A stretch of DNA of 64,000 nt from Acetomicrobium thermoterrenum DSM 13490 (GCF_900107215.1 NZ_FNPD01000002.1:62001-126000); one strand, 5' to 3'; shown: positions 43,835 to 53,098, counted from the first letter of the stretch. Made by a program: numbers and translations. Notes: generated by a model not told the origin, from the letters alone.

Positions 43835-44191
43835 ATGCGACGTTTCAATACCACCACGGGCTTTCCCACGCCCGCCGCAGAAAAGGCCCACTCCTTGGAT
43901 TTAAACGAATTGGTCATACACAACCGCCCATCAACATATTTCTTACGCGCTTCGGGCGACCGCCCCGAATTGGGCATAGCAAAAGGCGACGTGTTAATTG
44001 TAGATCGTTCCTTAAACCCCAGGGAGGGGGATATCGCCATAGTCGTAGAGGATAACGAACTTCATCTGAAGGAAGTTACCCCTCTAGCCATACGATCGTG
44101 GACTAATGCAAACCTACAAGACACTCCGACGCTAGAAGAGTTTTTCGGCATTGTAACGTGGATAATGCACGAAACCAGAAGCAAAAGATAG
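43835..44191 (+). CDS. umuD: UmuD'-like S24 protein with the catalytic serine lost
   Basis: A 118-residue S24-fold protein that aligns with UmuD from its GFPSPA segment on (here TGFPTPAAE, residues 8-16). Only eight residues precede the Gly that starts mature UmuD', and the Cys-Gly cleavage bond is absent. The catalytic SGDSM motif reads SGDRPE, with Arg43 for serine and one residue fewer; Lys79 is kept. The protein therefore cannot self-cleave and looks like a directly encoded UmuD'. With UmuC it should form a pol V-like enzyme. Confidence 0.88.
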   Translation: MRRFNTTTGFPTPAAEKAHSLDLNELVIHNRPSTYFLRASGDRPELGIAKGDVLIVDRSLNPREGDIAIVVEDNELHLKEVTPLAIRSWTNANLQDTPTLEEFFGIVTWIMHETRSKR

Positions 44192-44197
44192 AGTTTC

Positions 44198-45907
44198 CTA
44201 TCGTACGACGAGCGTCCTCAGCCTATTGATGGCAGCGCAAATTTCTTCGGGCCTTGGCCTTGCGTAGTCCGCCGACGGCCTTGCGAAGGGTGATGCGACT
44301 TCCAACCCCTCGGCGTCAATGCGTTCTTCCAAGGCTTTAACAATTTCATGTACAGAACGTTTCCCGTCGATAATGCCATTTCTTACTGCATAAAGAAGTA
44401 AGCCGCCTATAGCCCTGGTTTGGCTTTCCTCGGCAATTTGTTCGACGTAAGTTAAATCGATGGTAGTCCTGCCGAATTGTATGCGATCTTTTCCTCTGGA
44501 GCGAACCGTCACTTTCTTGCCGATCATGGGATTAAAGCTTTCGGGCAGAGGTATGCGAGCGTTGGATAATTTTGGAAGCTCGGACTCCGCGGGAACCCTT
44601 TGGCTTGGCAATTCGCCGGCAATCTCACGCGCCTTTGAAGTGACGTCTTGAGGCCGGTAGTGATCCATCAAAACGACGCGGTCCGCGATGTCGAAATAAT
44701 CTCCCGATCCTCCCATTACCAAAACCGTCGAAACCCCGAGAATCTCGAAAAGCTGACGAGCCCGATCGATGAAGGGCGTGATCGGCTCTCTGTTTGCTGC
44801 GACCAGCCGTTGCATTCTGGCATCGCGTATCATGAAATTAGTAGCCGATGTATCTTCGTCGAGCAGCAGAAGCTTCGCCCCTGCCTCGATGGCCTCGATT
44901 ATATTGGCGGCCTGCGACGTACTGCCGCTGGCATTGTCGGTCCTGAAGCGAAGAGTATCCTTACCAAAGGGCAAATTACTTATAAAGGGAGGAATGTCAA
45001 CGCATTCTACCCTGCGCCCGTCCTCCGCCCTTATTTTGACAGCTGAACGCAATGTTACGACATACTCCCTTCCGTCGTCGGGAATATGGTCGTAGACGGA
45101 ACGCTCAATGGCCGAAAGAAGGGTGGACTTGCCGTGAAAACCACCGCCCACAATTAAAGTTATACCTCTAGGTATTCCCATTCCCCTTATTTTGCCGGCG
45201 TTAGGGGCGTTAAGTTCCACTTCCATAGAGGGAGGACTTTCAAAAAGCACAGCCTCGTCTTTTTTCAGAGGTCTTTGATCGACTCCGCTTCGCCTCGGAA
45301 GCAAAGAGCCATTAGCTATAAAGGCGACGAGACCTCTTTCTTCCAGCTGCGACCTTAGCGCATTCTGATCTTCCACTACACAAACATGTCGCCAGATATC
45401 GCTTTTCGAAAGCACCTCGATAAAAAGAGATGACTCGGCAATCTCAGGAAGATCCTCAAAAAACATCTCCATTGCTTCATCTCCGGCTATTCGTCTTCCC
45501 CTTGCCGGAAGACCGATAAACAACCTGGCTTCAATGCGGTCCTGAAAGATCCGCATACAAGTCCTTTCGATGACCTCCTGTTTAGGAACATCTATGGCTA
45601 TCAAGCCGCTCTTACCCGATCCGCGACGCTTGCCATTAGCTTTTTCAATGGCTTTGTCAACTGAACGGGCTAAAAAGTCCTCAAGGGCTATACGTCTGAT
45701 CTTATTCGAAAACAACTCCTCTCGGAAACCTGCCGATTTTAAAGGTATGGACAAAGCAACCTGCGACGGCGGAGCAAAGGGATCTCCCTGTATGTACTGA
45801 AAGCAGAGCGAATAACGAGGGAAACGAAAGGTCTTACCCTGAAGCTCCTTGTATGCTTTATAACCTCTGCCATCTATTTGAGATAAAATGCGCTTTAACT
45901 TTTCCAT
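44198..45907 (-). CDS. Predicted ATPase of the ABC class (PF09818/COG3044 type)
   Basis: A 569-residue soluble P-loop protein. It has Walker A VGGGFHGKSTLL, a SGSTSQAANIIEAIEAGAK signature-like segment, and Walker B LLLLDEDTSATNFMIRD followed by VMGGSGDYFDIADRV. The N-terminal 230 residues are the family-specific domain. ATG 45907 (GCGGA just upstream) is preferred over earlier in-frame starts. The molecular role of this family is not established. It converges on umuD with a 6-bp gap. Confidence 0.82.
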   Translation of the reverse strand: MEKLKRILSQIDGRGYKAYKELQGKTFRFPRYSLCFQYIQGDPFAPPSQVALSIPLKSAGFREELFSNKIRRIALEDFLARSVDKAIEKANGKRRGSGKSGLIAIDVPKQEVIERTCMRIFQDRIEARLFIGLPARGRRIAGDEAMEMFFEDLPEIAESSLFIEVLSKSDIWRHVCVVEDQNALRSQLEERGLVAFIANGSLLPRRSGVDQRPLKKDEAVLFESPPSMEVELNAPNAGKIRGMGIPRGITLIVGGGFHGKSTLLSAIERSVYDHIPDDGREYVVTLRSAVKIRAEDGRRVECVDIPPFISNLPFGKDTLRFRTDNASGSTSQAANIIEAIEAGAKLLLLDEDTSATNFMIRDARMQRLVAANREPITPFIDRARQLFEILGVSTVLVMGGSGDYFDIADRVVLMDHYRPQDVTSKAREIAGELPSQRVPAESELPKLSNARIPLPESFNPMIGKKVTVRSRGKDRIQFGRTTIDLTYVEQIAEESQTRAIGGLLLYAVRNGIIDGKRSVHEIVKALEERIDAEGLEVASPFARPSADYARPRPEEICAAINRLRTLVVR

Positions 45908-46080
45908 TCCGCAAACACTCCAATACAGACAAGACTGATTTTTCAAGGCGTTTACCAGAATAGCAAAAAAGGATGGAAAATGGCAATTGTGACGCAATCA
46001 TCCTATATCGCAATGAATAATTGATATTGCACTAGACTTACGAAGGGTGCGACTTTGTATTTCGATATACCAACAAATTT

Positions 46081-46106
46081 GCCCCCAAGCCATTTGTCTT
46101 GGGGGC
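46081..46106 (-). terminator. Hairpin after tRNA-Arg
   Basis: A perfect 9-bp stem GCCCCCAAG/CTTGGGGGC with an 8-base loop. The minus strand continues AAATTTGTTGG, so the U tract is weak. It probably ends the tRNA-Ser/tRNA-Arg transcript. Confidence 0.6.
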
Positions 46107-46147
46107 ATCTATAATTAAAGATTGCGCCACGTGTCAAAATTAATATT

Positions 46148-46224
46148 TGGCGCGCCGGAGAGGATTTGAACCCCCAACCTTCGGATCCGTAGTCCGATGC
46201 TCTATCCAGTTGAGCTACCGGCGC
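46148..46224 (-). tRNA. tRNA-Arg (anticodon ACG)
   Basis: A 77-nt tRNA with acceptor GCGCCGG/CCGGCGC, anticodon loop CTACGGA and encoded CCA. A34 is the substrate of the TadA encoded at 39244-39753. It reads CGU/CGC/CGA after deamination. Confidence 0.95.
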
Positions 46225-46239
46225 ACCGCAGAAAAACTA

Positions 46240-46333
46240 TGGCGGTGGGAGAGGGATTCGAACCCTCGAGGGCGGTTTTAGCCACCCTACTCGCTTAGCA
46301 GGCGAGTGCCTTCAGCCACTCGGCCATCCCACC
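46240..46333 (-). tRNA. tRNA-Ser (anticodon GCT)
   Basis: A 94-nt class II tRNA with acceptor GGTGGGA/TCCCACC, anticodon loop CTGCTAA and encoded CCA. It reads AGU/AGC and is transcribed ahead of tRNA-Arg, 15 bp apart. Confidence 0.95.
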
Positions 46334-46343
46334 CTGCATAGAC

Positions 46344-46372
46344 ATTCTAGAAATTAACCAGCTTTATGTCAA
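46344..46372 (-). promoter_or_regulatory. Promoter of the tRNA-Ser/tRNA-Arg pair
   Basis: Minus-strand TTGACA (46367-46372), 17 bases, TAGAAT (46344-46349), just upstream of the tRNA 5' end. Confidence 0.75.
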
Positions 46373-46458
46373 TCCCGATCTTCCTCAAAAATTGACAAAG
46401 AAGGCAACCATCCTGACAATCTCTTTTGAAGAGATTCCTTTTGTGATTTAGGTTTCAA

Positions 46459-47523
46459 TTAATCCAAGAATATAGAAAACAATATTGGCAAAATTACGAG
46501 AATGCTCACCAATCGTACTGTATGCATGAGACTCACTATCAATGGATCTGCTCCCATCTCTTCCGCTATCGCTCCCATTTGCGTGAGGCCTGCAGGTGCA
46601 GCGGATAACAAACAAGTCACCAGGTTCCAGTTTGTGAACTTCTTCAGTAAAAAACCTAAAACCAATGCACTTACTATCATGGCCGAACTTAGTAATAAAA
46701 TAGGAAAGAACATAGAAAAAAACTGATAAAAAGTATCCCTTGTGAAATACATACCAATTGTAATTCCTACACCGATCTGAGCAATGGATCGAATGAATTT
46801 CGGAGGATGCCACATGGAGACTCCAAAGGCGCAAAAAAGGCCAACAAAGACCATGGAACCTAGAAGCGCACCAGCAGGTAAATTGCTAATCGTGCCTATC
46901 CACCCCCCTAATATAGCAAGGCCAATAAAAATAAAATATTCTCTTTGTTTAGACTTATTTAAAATCTCACTATCAATTGACTTCTCTTCACCTGAAAACG
47001 ATCGACATGGCTGAGAGCTCTGGTCAGAATATTTTGAGCTCAATAGAGGTATGACAAACATAGAAGCGACTAGCCGAAAAACTTGCAATATAGTGACGTT
47101 TGCAACATCCATATTAAGTGAGAGAGCAAAGAGTGCCATCTCTGCAACACCTCCAGTGGTGGAGCCTAAAAGTGCTGTTGAAAGAGGAAGATCGGTTAAA
47201 GTATAAAGGAGAAATGCACATACCAAAGATGTGCTCAACATCCAAAAAGATTGAAGGATAGATGGCCAGGCTAAATTACCCAGCAATTTAGCGCAATTTC
47301 TATCGAACCGAAGTCCTATAAAAGATCCAATTGTTATCTTGCTTAAAAATGAAACGACATTGGTAGGAAAGGAAATATTTACATCAAGCGACCATAACAA
47401 AGCGGTGCTTAAGAGAGGTCCCAATACGAAAGGAGCTGGTAAGCGAAACTGTGATGCACACCACGCCACACATCCGCCAGTTCCAAAGAGAAAAAACAAC
47501 CCAAACAGGTGAGATAACAACAT
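46459..47523 (-). CDS. AbrB-family (COG3180) membrane protein
   Basis: A 354-residue protein of about 10 hydrophobic segments in two repeats, with the family marks LLGSTTGGVAEMALFA and LLSAAPAGLTQMGAIA at equivalent points in each half. Older annotations call these putative ammonia monooxygenases, but they are more likely transporters or membrane regulators. The name does not mean the AbrB DNA-binding protein. ATG 47523 follows AAAGAGGTG. It is on the strand of the citrate operon but separated by 340 bp with a large hairpin, so it may be independent. Confidence 0.82.
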   Translation of the reverse strand: MLLSHLFGLFFLFGTGGCVAWCASQFRLPAPFVLGPLLSTALLWSLDVNISFPTNVVSFLSKITIGSFIGLRFDRNCAKLLGNLAWPSILQSFWMLSTSLVCAFLLYTLTDLPLSTALLGSTTGGVAEMALFALSLNMDVANVTILQVFRLVASMFVIPLLSSKYSDQSSQPCRSFSGEEKSIDSEILNKSKQREYFIFIGLAILGGWIGTISNLPAGALLGSMVFVGLFCAFGVSMWHPPKFIRSIAQIGVGITIGMYFTRDTFYQFFSMFFPILLLSSAMIVSALVLGFLLKKFTNWNLVTCLLSAAPAGLTQMGAIAEEMGADPLIVSLMHTVRLVSILVILPILFSIFLD

Positions 47524-47865
47524 AACTACACCTCTTTTTGGTCGGGAATTATATCGTAGAGGCAATGTAAGCAACGATATCCCATCTTTTAGATAGCGGG
47601 GAAATTATCGATATTTAATGATAATTTTCCCGCTATCCATGAACTGTGGTTCGTCAAAAGAATAAAAAATAAAAATTACAAAATCGTATATATTATATTA
47701 TCAACAAGAAATGTTTCTAAATAAGATATATCGTAGCCAGTTTTTTATACACATCAATCTTTAACAATAAACAATCCTATAAACAGACTTGAGTGCTTTT
47801 TAGGCAATCCCTTGCACTTTTTGGACTGTTTTATTGATCAAAGCAATATCAATCATGTGCGTTTA
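47524..47865. other. AT-rich intergenic region with a large inverted repeat
   Basis: A 342-bp stretch with no plausible gene. It contains an 18-bp stem (47592-47609 with 47620-47637, one G-T mismatch) around a 10-base loop. No U tract follows on either strand, so it is not a classic terminator. The rest is AT-rich and could hold the promoter of the AbrB-family gene; I cannot choose a clear one. Confidence 0.6.
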
Positions 47866-49128
47866 CTACATATTTTCACACACAGTTTCGGCAAATTTAG
47901 AGCACGAGACCTCAGAAGCTCCTTTCATTAACCTTGCCAGATCGTATGTAACAGTTTTAGATTGTATTGTCCTTTCTATGCCCCTAACTATAAAAGCAGC
48001 TGCTTCCCCCCACCCTATGTGCTCAAGCATCATGACAGAGGAAAGAATTAATGAAGTCGGGTTTACTTTATCCATGCCTGCATATTTTGGAGCTGTACCG
48101 TGAGTGGCTTCAAACACAGCCGCCTCGTCGCCAACATTAGCTCCCGGCGCCATGCCTAAACCCCCAACCGTAGCAGCAATCGCATCCGAGAGATAGTCTC
48201 CATTTAAATTTGGAGTAACTACTACATCGTATTCTTCCGGCCTGAGCAATATTTGCTGGAACATGGCATCGGCTATTCTGTCTTTTACAATCACCTTTTT
48301 GCTAGAAGAAAACCCTGTTCCCTTGCTGGTTAAATCTTCTTCTGTAATAGTTTGATCAAAAAATTCTTCTTTTGCCACCTCGTAACAACAAGCTCTAAAT
48401 AGCCCTTCAGTGTATTTCATGATGTTTCCCTTATGAACTATCGTTACGCTCGATCTGCCTCGTTCGATGGCATACTGCAACGCTTTTCTCATAATGCGCT
48501 TAGACCCAAAAACTGATATTGGCTTAAGGCCAAGACCTACATCTTCTCGCAGTGAAATGCCAAATTCATTCGTTAAAAAGTTTCTGATCTTGGCGCACTC
48601 TACGCTTCCAGCCTGCCATTCAATACCGGCATAGACATCTTCCATATTTTCTCTGAATACTACCATGTTGATTTTCCAGGGTTCTTTTAAAGGTGACGGC
48701 ACTCCGTCGAAATAACGAACCGGCCGAATGCAAGCATACAACTCGAGTGCTTGCCTAAGCCTTACATTGATGCTTCGAATACCACCGCCGACAGGTGTCA
48801 TCAAAGGTCCTTTTATCGCAACTTTGAAGTATTTAATAGCCTCAAGGGTATCGTCAATAAGCCAGTTGCCAAACAATCGATTGCATTTCTCGCCTGCATA
48901 TATCTCCCAAAAGTGAAGCTTTTTATTGCTTCCATATGCCTTGTAAACGGCATTTTCCGCAACAATTTTCATTGCCCGTGTTATATCGGGGCCAATTCCA
49001 TCGCCTTCTATAAAGGGAATTACAGGATCATTCGGTACGATTAGTTTACCTTCATCTGTCATCGTAATGGGGGAACCAAGAGAAGGCGCATCTATATTTG
49101 TAAGTTTAAGCCCGGGAAAATTTGACAT
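47866..49128 (-). CDS. icd: Isocitrate dehydrogenase (NADP-type)
   Basis: A 420-residue decarboxylating dehydrogenase that makes 2-oxoglutarate from isocitrate. GDGIGPDI is near the N-terminus. The substrate loop SINVRLRQALELYACIRPVRYF has the serine that is phosphorylated in E. coli. NLNGDYLSDA gives the metal aspartates, and EATHGTAPKYAG is the NADP adenine-binding part. It is the last gene of the transporter-aconitase operon, 12 bp after acn. Confidence 0.94.
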   Translation of the reverse strand: MSNFPGLKLTNIDAPSLGSPITMTDEGKLIVPNDPVIPFIEGDGIGPDITRAMKIVAENAVYKAYGSNKKLHFWEIYAGEKCNRLFGNWLIDDTLEAIKYFKVAIKGPLMTPVGGGIRSINVRLRQALELYACIRPVRYFDGVPSPLKEPWKINMVVFRENMEDVYAGIEWQAGSVECAKIRNFLTNEFGISLREDVGLGLKPISVFGSKRIMRKALQYAIERGRSSVTIVHKGNIMKYTEGLFRACCYEVAKEEFFDQTITEEDLTSKGTGFSSSKKVIVKDRIADAMFQQILLRPEEYDVVVTPNLNGDYLSDAIAATVGGLGMAPGANVGDEAAVFEATHGTAPKYAGMDKVNPTSLILSSVMMLEHIGWGEAAAFIVRGIERTIQSKTVTYDLARLMKGASEVSCSKFAETVCENM

Positions 49129-49140
49129 TTAAGTTACCTC

Positions 49141-51072
49141 CTAATTAGTAGAAGTGTTCAATTTAATCCAATTAAGCTTACCACCTGCTTTAACGACATC
49201 TAAATCATCGCCACTTAAAGGACATTTAACAGGAATTTCCATGTTTTTCGTTAGATTCCTCAAAACCGCCTGAGATTCGACATTAAGTTGACTGATATCG
49301 AAGACAAGTCGATCATCCCGATCTATCTTCTCGTAGTCCTCTATATTGGCAAAAATCAATGGCAATATACCGAAGTTAACAAGATTTGCCAAATGGATAC
49401 GAGCAAAGCTTTTGGCTATAACGGCCTTAACACCTAAATACCTTGGCGCTAAAGCGGCATGCTCCCTGCTTGATCCTTGACCATAATTCATCCCTGCTAC
49501 GATGAATCCGCCTTTAAGCTCCTTGGCCCTTTTTGAAAAATCTGGATCCACTACTTCAAAGACATGCTCTGCAATGGCGGGAATATTAGAACGCAACGGC
49601 AAAAATTTGGCTCCTGCAGGCATTATGTGGTCCGTTGTAATGTCGTCTCCTACCTTTATCAAGACCTGGCCATCAAGCTTATTGGACATGGGTTCCATTT
49701 CAGGCAACGGCTTTATATTGGGCCCTCTTCGAACAGTAACTCTCTCCGGTTCAGGCGATGGAGCTATGAACATTCCTTCATCGATTATGAGATTTGAGGG
49801 CATTTCAAAATGATATGGCTCTATGCAAATTCCCCTCGGGTCAGTAATTACTCCTGTAATACAAGCTGCTGCTGCGACTTCGGGACTGGCAAGATATACC
49901 TTTCCGCTCGCATGCCCGCATCTTCCGTAAAAGTTACGATTTATTGTTCTCACAGAAACGCCGTCTGTAGGAGGCGCAAACCCCATGCCTACACATGCTC
50001 CGCAACTTGCTTCCAAAATCCTCACGCCCGCTGCAATTAGGTCCTCGATAGCTCCTTCAGCACCCGCCTGCAACAAAATCTGTTTGCTTCCCGGAGAAAG
50101 CCCAACATCGACATTGGGATGTATCCTCCTGCCTTTAAGCATATGCGCTATGGTTAAAATATCGCGCAGTGAGGAGTTTGTACATGAACCGAACATTACC
50201 TGATCTACGCGAGTGCCTGCAACCTCCTTAACTGACACTACATTATCAGGTAAAAAGGGTTTTGCAACCATCGGTTCTAATGAAGACAAGTCTATATCAA
50301 TTTCTTCATCATAGACAGCATCATCATCTGGATACAAAGGTACCCAATATCGCTCTCTGCCTTGAGCTCTTAGCCATTCCCGTGTTATGTCATCACTTTG
50401 AAATATAGAGGTAGTAGCACCTGTTTCGGCTCCCATATTAGTTATAGTTGCTCTTTCGCTCACGCTTAAGGATTTAACGCCAGGACCACAGTATTCGAGG
50501 ACTTTTCCCACTCCGCCCTTAACCGAAATACGCCGCAATACCTCTAATATCACATCCTTTGCCGAAACGAAAGGAGAAAGTTTGCCCGTAAGATGTACTT
50601 TGACGATCTTAGGCATTATCAGGGTAAAAGGCATGCCGGCCATAGCCAATGCTACATCTAAACCTCCGGCACCAATGGCAAGCATCCCAATACCACCCGC
50701 TGTAGGGGTATGAGAGTCACTGCCAAGGAGCGTCTTTCCAGGAACTGCAAAACGCTCAAGATGAACATGGTGGCATATCCCATTTCCAGGCCTTGAAAAC
50801 ACCAGCCCGTATTTAGCGGCCATATCCTGCAAAAACCTATGGTCATCAGGATTTTTAAAATCCTCTTGAATCATGTTATGATCAACATAAGCTACGGACA
50901 GCTCCGTTTTAACACTTCTAACTCCTGTGGCTTCAAGTTCTAACATGGCCATAGTGCCTGTGGCGTCCTGAATCAACGTCTGATCTATCTTAATGGCCAC
51001 AGAAGCTCCCTTCGTCATATTTCCTTTAATCAAATGATTCTTTATTATTTTTTCTGTTAATGTTAAACCCAT
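49141..51072 (-). CDS. acn: Aconitate hydratase (monomeric, about 640-residue type)
   Basis: A 643-residue aconitase. The [4Fe-4S] cysteines lie in GSCTNSS and SCGACVGMG. GSDSHTPTAGGIGMLAIG is the substrate/hinge motif, and the fused swivelling domain holds YGQGSSREHAA. This length class is common in clostridia and Synergistota. It isomerises citrate to isocitrate. Its place between tctA and icd makes citrate (or a close analogue) the likely imported acid. Confidence 0.94.
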   Translation of the reverse strand: MGLTLTEKIIKNHLIKGNMTKGASVAIKIDQTLIQDATGTMAMLELEATGVRSVKTELSVAYVDHNMIQEDFKNPDDHRFLQDMAAKYGLVFSRPGNGICHHVHLERFAVPGKTLLGSDSHTPTAGGIGMLAIGAGGLDVALAMAGMPFTLIMPKIVKVHLTGKLSPFVSAKDVILEVLRRISVKGGVGKVLEYCGPGVKSLSVSERATITNMGAETGATTSIFQSDDITREWLRAQGRERYWVPLYPDDDAVYDEEIDIDLSSLEPMVAKPFLPDNVVSVKEVAGTRVDQVMFGSCTNSSLRDILTIAHMLKGRRIHPNVDVGLSPGSKQILLQAGAEGAIEDLIAAGVRILEASCGACVGMGFAPPTDGVSVRTINRNFYGRCGHASGKVYLASPEVAAAACITGVITDPRGICIEPYHFEMPSNLIIDEGMFIAPSPEPERVTVRRGPNIKPLPEMEPMSNKLDGQVLIKVGDDITTDHIMPAGAKFLPLRSNIPAIAEHVFEVVDPDFSKRAKELKGGFIVAGMNYGQGSSREHAALAPRYLGVKAVIAKSFARIHLANLVNFGILPLIFANIEDYEKIDRDDRLVFDISQLNVESQAVLRNLTKNMEIPVKCPLSGDDLDVVKAGGKLNWIKLNTSTN

Positions 51073-51100
51073 AATATAATAATACCTCCTAAGTTTTTAG

Positions 51101-52594
51101 TTATCCTCTATTTGCTAACCTGATTTTTTTAACAAAGGGCCAAATGACCGAAAGAACAGTCAATGTAATTAAGACGATGCATATTGATGATCTGAAAAAG
51201 ATACCGAGACTGCCATCAGAAAGCATTAACGATTGACGAAAGGAATTTTCCATTGAAGAACCCAATACTACGGCAAGAATCATTGGCGCAAGTGGAACTT
51301 TATATCTCCTCATAAAATACCCGACGAAACCAAAAATGAGCAAAAGATAAAAATCTACCACTGAAAAATTTATGGTGTACACTCCAAAAAATGCAATAGC
51401 GACGATTAGAGGATAAAGTAAACGTCCTGGAATAGACAGTACTCTGACTAGCAATCCTGCCAGGGGCAAATTTATAATGATGCAAATGATATCACCGATA
51501 AATAAACTAGCGATTACACCCCAGGCAATTTCGGGATGCTGTTCAAAGAGTAGCGGTCCTGGCTGCAGCCCATAGATCATAAGAGCCCCCAGCATTACTG
51601 CCGTTGTTCCTGACCCCGGGACCCCTAAAGTCAGCATTGGAATCATGGCTCCGATGGAAGCAGCATTATTGGCCGCTTCTGGCGCTGCTAGACCTTCGGG
51701 AATACCCGTTCCGAAACTGTCAGGATCTTTAGAAAGGCGTTTTTCGTTGCTATAGGCCATCATAGCAGCGATCGTGCCACCCGCTCCAGGAAGAACCCCT
51801 ATGACAAATCCGATGGGAGATTCACGAAGAATTGGCATTAAACACCTTCGCCACTCCTCCATTGTGATCCATATTCGACCAAATGCCTTTTTTAGGGCAA
51901 AAACACCAGTTTCCCTTATTGTTTCGAAATTTTTGAATACCTCTCCAATTCCATATAACCCCACTATAACCACAACGAAATCGATACCGGTTTGAAGTTC
52001 AGCTACACCAAATGTAAAACGCAATACGCCTGATTGTAGATCTATACCAACGGTCGTTACCATTAGACCAAACAGAAGGGACATAAACCCCTTTATGGGG
52101 CTCTCTTGCGAAAGAGAAGCTGTTGCAGCCAGTGCAAACACCATCAACGTAAAGTACTCGGGAGGACCAAAACGTAAGGCAAATCTGGCAACAGGCATTG
52201 CCAATACCAGGAAGATAACTGCTGCAATGAGTCCCCCAATAAAAGATGCAATAGCAGAAATTGCCAAAGCTGACTCTGCCTTTCCCTTAAGCGTCATTGG
52301 GTATCCATCAAAACAAGAAGCTACTGCAGCACCATCGCCAGGAACGTTTAAAAGTATTGCACTCCTGGAACCACCAAACATTGCTCCATAATATATAGCG
52401 GCCATTGTTATCAATGCAGTTTCGGGCCTCATAGTAAACGTAAGAGGAAGCAAGAGCGCCACGCCCGTTGCTGGACCTACTCCAGGCATCATTCCTAGTA
52501 TTGTTCCCAGGACACATCCTACTGTCATAAATATTATGTTTATAGGCTGAATAACAATCGTTAATCCGTATATTAAATTACTTAATGTTTCCAT
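51101..52594 (-). CDS. tctA: Tripartite tricarboxylate transporter large permease TctA
   Basis: A 497-residue TctA with 10-12 hydrophobic segments and motifs TILGMMPGVGPATGVALLLP and GVLPGAGGTIAAMMAYSNEK, then APEAANNAASIGAM. It forms a transporter with the tctB and tctC genes just upstream. It is clearly a different paralog from 701-2224. Its neighbours suggest citrate transport. Confidence 0.93.
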   Translation of the reverse strand: METLSNLIYGLTIVIQPINIIFMTVGCVLGTILGMMPGVGPATGVALLLPLTFTMRPETALITMAAIYYGAMFGGSRSAILLNVPGDGAAVASCFDGYPMTLKGKAESALAISAIASFIGGLIAAVIFLVLAMPVARFALRFGPPEYFTLMVFALAATASLSQESPIKGFMSLLFGLMVTTVGIDLQSGVLRFTFGVAELQTGIDFVVVIVGLYGIGEVFKNFETIRETGVFALKKAFGRIWITMEEWRRCLMPILRESPIGFVIGVLPGAGGTIAAMMAYSNEKRLSKDPDSFGTGIPEGLAAPEAANNAASIGAMIPMLTLGVPGSGTTAVMLGALMIYGLQPGPLLFEQHPEIAWGVIASLFIGDIICIIINLPLAGLLVRVLSIPGRLLYPLIVAIAFFGVYTINFSVVDFYLLLIFGFVGYFMRRYKVPLAPMILAVVLGSSMENSFRQSLMLSDGSLGIFFRSSICIVLITLTVLSVIWPFVKKIRLANRG

Positions 52595-52610
52595 TTATCC
52601 TCAACTCCTA

Positions 52611-53045
52611 TCACGGCAACGATATATATAGTATTTTCTCGAAACAATACCATATTCCTAAAGTTAAACCAATTGTAATTATAATATTTGTTATTAAACC
52701 CTTTTTTCCATTAATGATAATTAATAATGCTCCTATAAAGAAAATAGTAGAGGGAATGAAGCCTATCTTGTTGAATATAAAAGCATAAATAAACCCTATA
52801 GCCATAGTTCCTAAAACATAAAACCATGGAACTGAAGTTAATATTTTTTCTTCTCGTCTTTTTTTCCTAATACCTGTATATAGAAGAATTGCACTGCATA
52901 AAATCATCAAAATTCCCAAAGATATCGGGAAATATATTGGAGCCCAAGGATTTCCTATAAAAGCCTTGGGAAGAGCCAAGCTTTGAACAAAATAGGAAAT
53001 GCCCAAGGCTAGTCCTGCAATTCCAACAATTACGTCAGACTTCAT
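52611..53045 (-). CDS. tctB: Tripartite tricarboxylate transporter small membrane subunit TctB
   Basis: A 144-residue protein with four hydrophobic segments, the first starting at the N-terminus (DVIVGIAGLALGISYFVQSL) and the last ones forming a hairpin near the C-terminus. It sits between tctC and tctA. The ribosome site is GGGGGG with seven bases to the ATG. Confidence 0.87.
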   Translation of the reverse strand: MKSDVIVGIAGLALGISYFVQSLALPKAFIGNPWAPIYFPISLGILMILCSAILLYTGIRKKRREEKILTSVPWFYVLGTMAIGFIYAFIFNKIGFIPSTIFFIGALLIIINGKKGLITNIIITIGLTLGIWYCFEKILYISLP

Positions 53046-53065
53046 ATAAATACCCCCCTATATGT

Positions 53066-53098
53066 AAGAGGTAGCCCAAATAATATAGGCTACCTCTT
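53066..53098. promoter_or_regulatory. Hairpin between tctC and tctB
   Basis: A perfect 11-bp stem (AAGAGGTAGCC, 53066-53076, with 53088-53098) and an 11-base loop. On the transcribed minus strand no U tract follows (CTTACATA), so it is more likely an mRNA-stabilising or partial-attenuation hairpin. Such hairpins keep the binding-protein message more abundant than the permease message. Confidence 0.6.

Noticed and set aside
46459-47523. Ammonia monooxygenase annotation for the AbrB-family gene
   Set aside because: The protein is a duplicated multi-pass membrane protein with no copper-monooxygenase features; the old name is historical.
47592-47637. Large hairpin read as a rho-independent terminator
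   Set aside because: No run of T follows on either strand.
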